A stretch of 64,000 nt of DNA, from contig CM069600.1 in assembly GCA_035771175.1 (NCBI GenBank), positions 4,492,629-4,556,628 of the forward strand. Reading direction: 5' to 3'. The position numbers and the translations under genes were made by a program. This document shows, piece after piece, positions 57,060 through 64,000 of the stretch. This stretch comes from Paratinospora sagittata. Taxonomy: Eukaryota; Streptophyta; Magnoliopsida; Ranunculales; Menispermaceae. Under the pieces are notes generated by a model, which was not told the DNA's origin, ran no database searches, and saw only the letters and a list, made by a program, of their open reading frames with translations. The stretch's first letter is position 1; each line of letters starts with the position of its first letter.

Positions 57060-57530
57060 AGCTAGATCCAGAGGTGAACAAGAACTTGGTGGAATGTATG
57101 ATTTCTAGTTGTGACACTATGATGTATGTGTTGATCGATGTCGGATCCACCTTGTCATTTATTGTTGGCCACATGGTAGATAGGTTGCATTTATCTCCTA
57201 TTAGGATTAATGCACCATTGATTTTGAGTACTACAGCAGGAGACCGAATCTACCAAAACATGTTATGTGAAAATTGTATGGTGAAACATGAAAATCATGA
57301 AATAATTGTGAATCTTAGGGTTTTAGAATTCTTGGAATTTAATGTTATACTGGGTATTGGGTGGTTGCCTATCATACCCATGTGGACTGCTTTGGTAAGA
57401 AAGTAGTTTTCCATATACTAGGACAACCCGTAGTTGTTTATAATGGCAAGACATCTTCAAAACCTCTCACTCGAGGTAGGATGGCCACTGATAAAGAGAT
57501 AGGGATATTGGCTAGTGCACACCCAACTTA
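57060..57530 (+). pseudogene. Ty3/gypsy aspartic protease fragment
   Basis: The 110-codon ORF at 57074-57406 reads VLIDVGSTLSFIVGHMVD, which corresponds to the retropepsin active site (usual D-S/T-G; here DVG, so the catalytic triad is altered). It then reads IIVNLRVLEFLEFNVILGIG, equivalent to the protease tail. A stop ends it at 57404. Beyond, the frame shows MATDKEIG.LASAHP, equivalent to the linker before reverse transcriptase, then homology stops. It is closely related to the protease tail at 33540-33600. Confidence 0.8.
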
Positions 57531-59200
57531 ATTTAGTAGACATGTATTCATAAATATACATGCATATTTATGTCTTTTATATACTTATATTATTGGTATA
57601 TATATAAGTCAACCAAATACATTGACTAAAAGTCCGGAATATTATAATTTAAAAATCAGATTCACTATTTTTTTTAGGGGGAGGCAACTATAGAAAAAGG
57701 AATATTGTATTAAATAATTATATAGATTGAGACTATACACATGGAACATATAAACCGAAGAGTAGTACTTGTGGCAATCATAGTGTGAGTAAATAATAGA
57801 GTAATATAGTAGTGGTACGTAGTACTAATTTAGGTGTATGCATGATGCATGCATGTTGACATACAAAGAAAGAGTAGGTCACCACCTGTACTGCTCACAA
57901 ATTTAAAGGGTGCTAGCTTATTGGTAGTTTTTAAATTCCATTTTAGCAAAATATATAAATCCAAGTTTCTATATATTCATAAGTAGGGCCAAGTTCTTCA
58001 AAATTTGAAAACTTTTGAAGAGTAATAGGTATAATTGTACATATACATAGCTGTGAAATGTCACAATATGATTGAAAATGCTGGAGGAGCTACACACATT
58101 CTTTGACAAATCATATAGAAATGAAGACATAATTATTTCTTCACATGTATATCATCTGAAAAATGTTAATCTAACTATAAAAAGTGCAACTATACTTTCA
58201 CAATCATTAAATAAATATGTGTTGCACATTTTAAGATGTGTAATAAATGATCTAATAGTTGTACATGTATAGTTACACTTGAAGTTTGTAACTACTGCAG
58301 TCGAAATAACATTCCCCATATCATATGTATGTTTACTTAATTACTGTATGTATATTTCGCATTAAAAGAAAGCAATCATATGAAGTTGGTAATGTTGATA
58401 AAAAGGCGGCTTTAAAACTCAAAAGTTTTATGGTCAACTCTCCACTGCCTCATCTAAGGGTAAGAGAGATTAATGGGTCATAAATGAGTCTGATACCTCA
58501 TCAAGATTAATGCAATTTTGTGATGGAACGGGTCATAAACTAACTATTAATAAGCAATCACATGGAGTAATTAATGATATATTTACCAGATTATAGATAA
58601 TGCCAATGTGGGAGATTGATATTTGGTGTCAATATCAGCCCTTTTATAGACAAAGGAATGAAGGGTTATATATATATATATATATATGAGGCAAATTAAT
58701 CAAACACCAGTTGATGATCTGTTTCCAAAGAGTGTAGTGCTAGCTTGATATTGTTCTCAATAGATCTATATATGTGGTGGGGTTCCAAGGATTTATGAGG
58801 ACCATCAATGTGGTTTTGGAGCTTTGTACAAATGTTGCAGACATATTAAATGCTTTGTTGGCCTTTTTCTTATTTATGATGTGCATTGGGGAATCCATTT
58901 CATGTACGTGGTTACCTCTCACTAGGACACCATTTGCACTCACTTGCCTTTCAATGGCCCCTCTTCCTCTTAACTTTTTTTTTTTTTTTAATTGCTTCTA
59001 AAACACCAATTGAAATGAAAAAATGTTACTAAAATTTGTTTTCCTACCCTTAAAAAAAATAATAAAAAAATGGTGAGACCCACATCTATACAAATTAACT
59101 AACTTCTTTGCAAGACTCACTACTTTACTCAACAAAGAATTTTCTAATTAATTATGTGGACTTGGTTGTATAAATGTACTTCCTATAGTATAAAGGTCCA

Positions 59201-59384
59201 AGATGCTGTTCCTGTTCTTTATCTTTTATCATTAATATATAGTTTGATAAAACTGATTTTGGCCCGCCTCACACATTACAAAATATTATTTTAGATGCTG
59301 GTCCTGTTCTTTATCTTTTATCATTAATATATAGTTTGTTAAAACTTATTTTGGCCCGCCTCACATATTACAAAATATTATTTT
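59201..59384. repeat. 92-bp tandem duplication
   Basis: AGATGCTG.TCCTGTTCTTT...TTGGCCCGCCTCACA occurs twice back to back (59201-59292 and 59293-59384) with few differences, so it is recent. Confidence 0.9.
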
Positions 59385-59610
59385 TCTTACGAGCCCCTAA
59401 CTTAGACCATCGAGCCTGTGGACACCTACATAGAGCTCGGGTGTCATAAAGACAACTCCTGAGAGGTTTTATTTTTCTCTTTAAAAAAATTTCTCTTGTT
59501 AGTGTAAAGGGGTGAAACTTCTCATGTGTATTAACTTAAAAGAACACATAGTCGATGTGAAACTAATTACTATAGTTGAACTTACTAACATAATTAATAT
59601 GACATTCTTT

Positions 59611-59617
<7 letters not shown>

Positions 59618-59664
<47 letters not shown>
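59618..59664. repeat. (AT)n microsatellite
   Basis: Pure alternating AT run. Confidence 0.95.
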
Positions 59665-59667
<3 letters not shown>

Positions 59668-62600
59668 GTTTTCTTTATATCTCTTATTCATTTTAATATG
59701 TATACCTATCTTTATTATATCTAATTGAGATACCCTTACCATTTCTCTCATTTTAATTTGCTAAATTACTTGGGTCTCAAAGAAGTGTATGTTCCTTCTC
59801 CTATTTACATAGTGAAGCTTCACCATATTTGCACATAAGTGGTCTTATAAATAAAAGAAAATCATATTTTCTATTAAAATCTCAAGCATAACTAGTCCTA
59901 CCGAACGCAATAATCAGAAATCAACCTTTAATAATAACACTAGTCAAGAACAAGACAAATCTTTAAACAATAATTGTCGTAGCTTACAATAAGTGATATT
60001 CGCTCCTGGAATGACATCGCGGAGAGTCGAAACCCATTTACACAAAAATTGTAGATATTGAATTCTCTTAGTTGGGAAATTCCCCCTTTATTTTGTGATA
60101 ATCTTCGGTGGCAAACATATGACCATTAATCTTATTCTATACTATTGCAATGCAACAACAACATGTGCAAATAACTTATATTCCTGAACAAGTGGTTCAT
60201 GGAATTTTGTCATTATCCTTAATTAATTTTGACTAATTAGTATATATTTTTAATTTACTTAAAGAATTTGTACGTCATTTTTGTTTTATTCAATAAATAT
60301 TGTCAACAAAAAAATGATTAATCCAAGATAAACAACAAATACGCCATGATTACACACTATATATGTTCATTGAAATTGGAACAAAAAAACACAAAATAAA
60401 TTAATTCTCATCTACTAATGATAATTAATCTACCTATTATAAACCAACGGTGGAGTTGATTTAGTAGTTGTGTGCAAGTATACTTATCATGAAGGTCTTA
60501 AATTCGAAATACCTTTTACCATTTATTTATCAACGGAGTCCTTAAGTGTTTGTAGCCATGCTCCAGAAAAAAAAATTAGTGGGTATGTAAAGCCTCGTGT
60601 CGCTGACCTCAAAAAAATAATAATAATAATATTCTACCCATTATATGATTAAAAAACAAAAACATCATTTAATATTATAATTGGCAATACCCTCTCTAAA
60701 ATATTCCACATTGAATGGAATTCTTTAATATAATCTTTCCCTCATATTTAATTAGACCATATCATTCCTTCAAAAAAAAATAAAATCATATCAGACAAGT
60801 AATATATTACATAAAAATAAAAATAATAGATAGATCTTTCCAACCTCCTAGAAAATGTTTACTATCTACATTATGGCTTATTCTAATAATTTTTATCATT
60901 ATCATTCTTCATTAAGATTAACAGTAAAGAAAAGCATAAATAATTAAGCTCATATTTAAGAGGAAAGATGTATAAATGACTTGCTCATCTAGGTCTAGAT
61001 TGAACCCTTTGATTTGACAAAGAAACTATAAAGTTTGGTTCGCGATTCGGAAACAAGATATAATAAAATAAAAAAAAATCTCAAAAATAATTTTTTATTA
61101 TTTTTAAAAAATATTTTTTTTTAATAAAAAAATTAAATAATAAATTGTTTTTAAAATTTTTTGAACCAAACATAGTAATAATTTAAACATTTAACTAATT
61201 ATCTTCATCACTTTTTTGTTAAAAGCATGTGTTGTCAAGCATTCTTAACAGTGTGTAAAAATAATTTAAAAAAATTCTCTCAAACAGGATCTTTGTGTGC
61301 ATCCGTTAAAACGAGGAACATATGTATTACCTTTTTATTATTGTAATTAAATCCTTAATTCAATACTTCGGCTAACACGGACACATGCAGAGCACAAAAA
61401 CTTGCTTACAATGCATGTTTTGAAGAGAAAAGAGGAAAGAAATTAAAATGGAGGGACCCCCTTTGGAAATAAGACAGGTTTTTTATATATATATTGAGGG
61501 GTGTTGGAGATCGCCCTTTGTGTAGGAATTCAGCTTTGCTCATGATGCATGGGATCCACTTGATGTACTTTTGGTTTCCTTTCTTTGTGACACATATGAC
61601 CCCACCTCATGTCTCCATCCAACCATGATTCACCATTTCAAAAAAAAGAAAAAAAAAGAAAAAGAAATATATATATATACTATTTATTATAAAAACTTGT
61701 TTTAGATTTTATATATTAATAATGTTATTATCACTTTTTTACACAAGATATTGTTATTAAAATTAATTTAAGGTTGTATATAATAAACCTAATATGACCC
61801 ACTTTGGAGGTAGCTATTTTTTTTATATGTCACTAAAAAGTAATATCAACTTTTGTAATAGAATTATTATTTTTTATTAAAAAAAAATATTACCCATTAA
61901 TTATATAAATATAATAAAAAATATTTTATGTATAAAGGTACTAATGACATTTTATTTATTTTTATTTTTTAATATTAGAATATTGGGTAATAGTCGTTCA
62001 TACAGTATTACTTGTATATAATAATTAAATTGACCAATTTTGAACCCCTTCTGTTCCTTACTACTATACATTTTTATTTTTTGGTTCAAAATTTTTGGGA
62101 CCCATTTCTCACTAAAATTCAGGGACCTAGATTCCTTGAAGCTCATGTATAGGTGCAGTGCCATGCATGAACAGCCAAGGCAAGAAAGGCCACGCGTCAA
62201 GCAAAGTAATGCGGAGTTCTGACCGACTCAGAAACACGCAGAGTTAAAAAATTGTCGCTTTGTGTGTTTATTTTTGCGAGTCCTTCGCTCCAGCTGACTT
62301 TCGATGCATGCCGTATTATGTCGGGTCCCTAAGAAACTGCTTTTGCAACGCAAAAGTCACACTCAAACACAGTTTTATAGTATTAACATTTTTACTAATA
62401 TAAATAAATGTATGTATATATAACAAAATTGATATCATTTTTAATAATATAAAATAGAATTAATATCATTTCAAAAAGTTTAAAATATTAAGTTTTTAAA
62501 AGAAATGTAAATTTTAGCTATACTTATTACTAATTAATAATCTAATTCGTTGACAAATTATTTATTAAAACAAAATTACTCAAAATAATGAGTACCCTTT

Positions 62601-62687
62601 TGTCTATTTTTATTATTTGAAGCCAACTCGTTATAAAAATGGATACCTTATATTATTTTTGCTCCCATTTAATTTGAACCACTTTTG

Positions 62688-62691
<4 letters not shown>

Positions 62692-62731
<40 letters not shown>
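62692..62731. repeat. (AT)n microsatellite
   Basis: Pure alternating AT run. Confidence 0.95.
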
Positions 62732-62736
<5 letters not shown>

Positions 62737-63514
62737 TATGGCTAGCTCTAAGCTTTCACATAACAAGCTTAAGGTTGATATTTGTGTGGGGTGTTTAAAG
62801 AAAGTTTAGATGATGAGAGGTTATTTCAATCCAGAGCCAGGACAAGCCATAGGCTTCAAAGAAGACTTACAGTGGTACTTATAATTATAATTGCCTATTA
62901 ACAAGGAATACCTTTTAATTTTAGAAGGTAAGGACGGCTGGTGCAGGATTTGAATCTTCGCTTATGACGAGGAATTGAATCTCTAAACTAACTGAACCAA
63001 CCCTCATTGGTCGGGTGTTTAGAGAAGTATCACACTGTGGATATGTGTAACTATAAGTAAATTGGTAAAGAGAGTAAGGCCTAAAGCGAACAATTTATTA
63101 TGTAACCTGGTTACAACAAATGTGATTTTAGACATCTTTTTGATATCATAGTTTGAATGTATATATATATATATATATGACTCTTACATTCCATGAGATT
63201 GGATGTTGAAGTCTTCTCTATGTCAATGGGAAAGAAATAGTTGTGAGAATTTAAGCTTGGCTCTCAAATTCATCTTATATTATGTGCTATATCTCTCTGT
63301 TAGGATTTTAGTATAGTCAGCATTAGGCCTGGCAACAAAGCCCATGAAGGTGAGGAAATTTCATTTGAAGAAACCTCAAGTCAAAAAGTAAACAAATACA
63401 AAGGGCGGCTTAATTAGAAAATAAATTTTGTGCTTATTTGAAGACAAAAAATAATATTTTTTCCTTTTTTAGGTCTATCAATTATACAATCCATATCTTA
63501 GGGCTAGCCTTTTT

Positions 63515-63529
63515 TATTATTTATTTATT

Positions 63530-63573
<44 letters not shown>
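63515..63573. repeat. (TTTA)n/(TTA)n compound microsatellite
   Basis: A tetranucleotide run (ATTT) leads directly into a trinucleotide run (ATT). Confidence 0.9.
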
Positions 63574-63574
<1 letters not shown>

Positions 63575-64000
63575 TTGTAAGGAATTTTTTTAAAAAAATA
63601 TAAATATGGTTTACCAAATAAGTTTTCTCATGCTGTTTTTTATTTTTCTGCTGTTTCAAAACAAAAAACAATTTTTGGATTAAAACTAAATGCTGCCTAA
63701 AAAGTTTAGGAAAATATGCTTTTTTATTTTCTAAAAACAAATTGTTTTTTAGTCAATTTTTTTTTAAAAAAATATTTTTTGAATTGTCAAATTAAATATG
63801 TTTTTTAAATTTAAAAAATTTTAAATACTACTAAAATTTTAACTCTTAGTCTTACATTAAGGTCACCAAGATTAACGGGTCAAAAATGTGATACGGTGCC
63901 AATTATATAACAAACTATTAATTTATATTTTGTTATTAAAAATAAATAAATACCAAATATAACCTTAATTTTTTATTTTTATTAATGCAAGAGATATCAA

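Larger units (their letters stand above)
57531..64000. other. AT-rich intergenic DNA with SINEs and microsatellites
   Basis: No gene is recognised. ORFs at 58740-59001 (both strands) and 62040-62222 resemble no family I know. 60455-60630 ('ggagttgatttagtagttg', 'ggtcttaaattcgaaatacc', ATA tail) and, on the minus strand, 63030-62935 ('ggttggttcagttagtttag') are SINE-like. 61025-61185 is bounded by 'gtttggttcgcgatt' and 'tgaaccaaacatag' and may be a MITE. Confidence 0.35.

Noticed and set aside
58740..59001. Overlapping ORFs on both strands near 58.8 kb
   Set aside because: Not recognised, short, and without supporting splice or codon signals.

Overview
This 64 kb window is nuclear DNA from a flowering plant, most likely a eudicot. 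The evidence is a three-exon photosystem I PsaK gene, a plant-specific X8/plasmodesmal-type gene, GT-AG introns, very AT-rich intergenic DNA and dense nested plant transposons. I cannot name the species. Only two genes look intact: psaK (14528-16246, +) and an X8-domain, probably GPI-anchored secreted protein (21163-23286, -). Nearly everything else is mobile DNA, its ruins, or gene fragments.

Layout. 1-1960: AT-rich, with a possible 5' leader of a gene lying off the left edge. 1960-12520: a tandem segmental duplication whose second copy was expanded by a hAT-like MITE, a gypsy solo LTR (family C), a palindromic element (D1) and a SINE that itself carries a family A solo LTR carrying another LTR remnant. 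14.1-16.6 kb: psaK. 18652-20197: a Mutator-type element with 9-bp target duplications carrying a decayed MYB-CC transcription factor fragment (Pack-MULE). 21.1-23.5 kb: the X8 gene. 26.7-27.6 kb: a Tourist-like MITE and a SINE. 27.6-40.3 kb: a pile of Ty3/gypsy remnants of at least three LTR families (A, B, C-like), interleaved with three more palindromic composite elements (D2-D4); the last holds a piece of plastid 23S rRNA between its arms. 41.0-44.1 kb: a broken gene with two tandem TFIIS N-terminal/Med26-like domains. 44.2-47.3 kb: a solo LTR inside another solo LTR, both with target duplications. 47.3-64 kb: MITEs, SINEs, a copia LTR with primer-binding site, a decayed gypsy protease, microsatellites and AT-rich DNA without a recognisable gene.

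The most unusual content is the D group. These are 0.3-0.75 kb near-perfect palindromes with termini resembling TGTCACACCC...GGGTGTGACA. They share interchangeable modules, carry a tRNA-like module or plastid rRNA cargo in or around their loops, and all sit beside gypsy LTR or polypurine-tract edges. They may be a non-autonomous fold-back family able to acquire cargo. All identifications come from reading the sequence alone; no database search was run.
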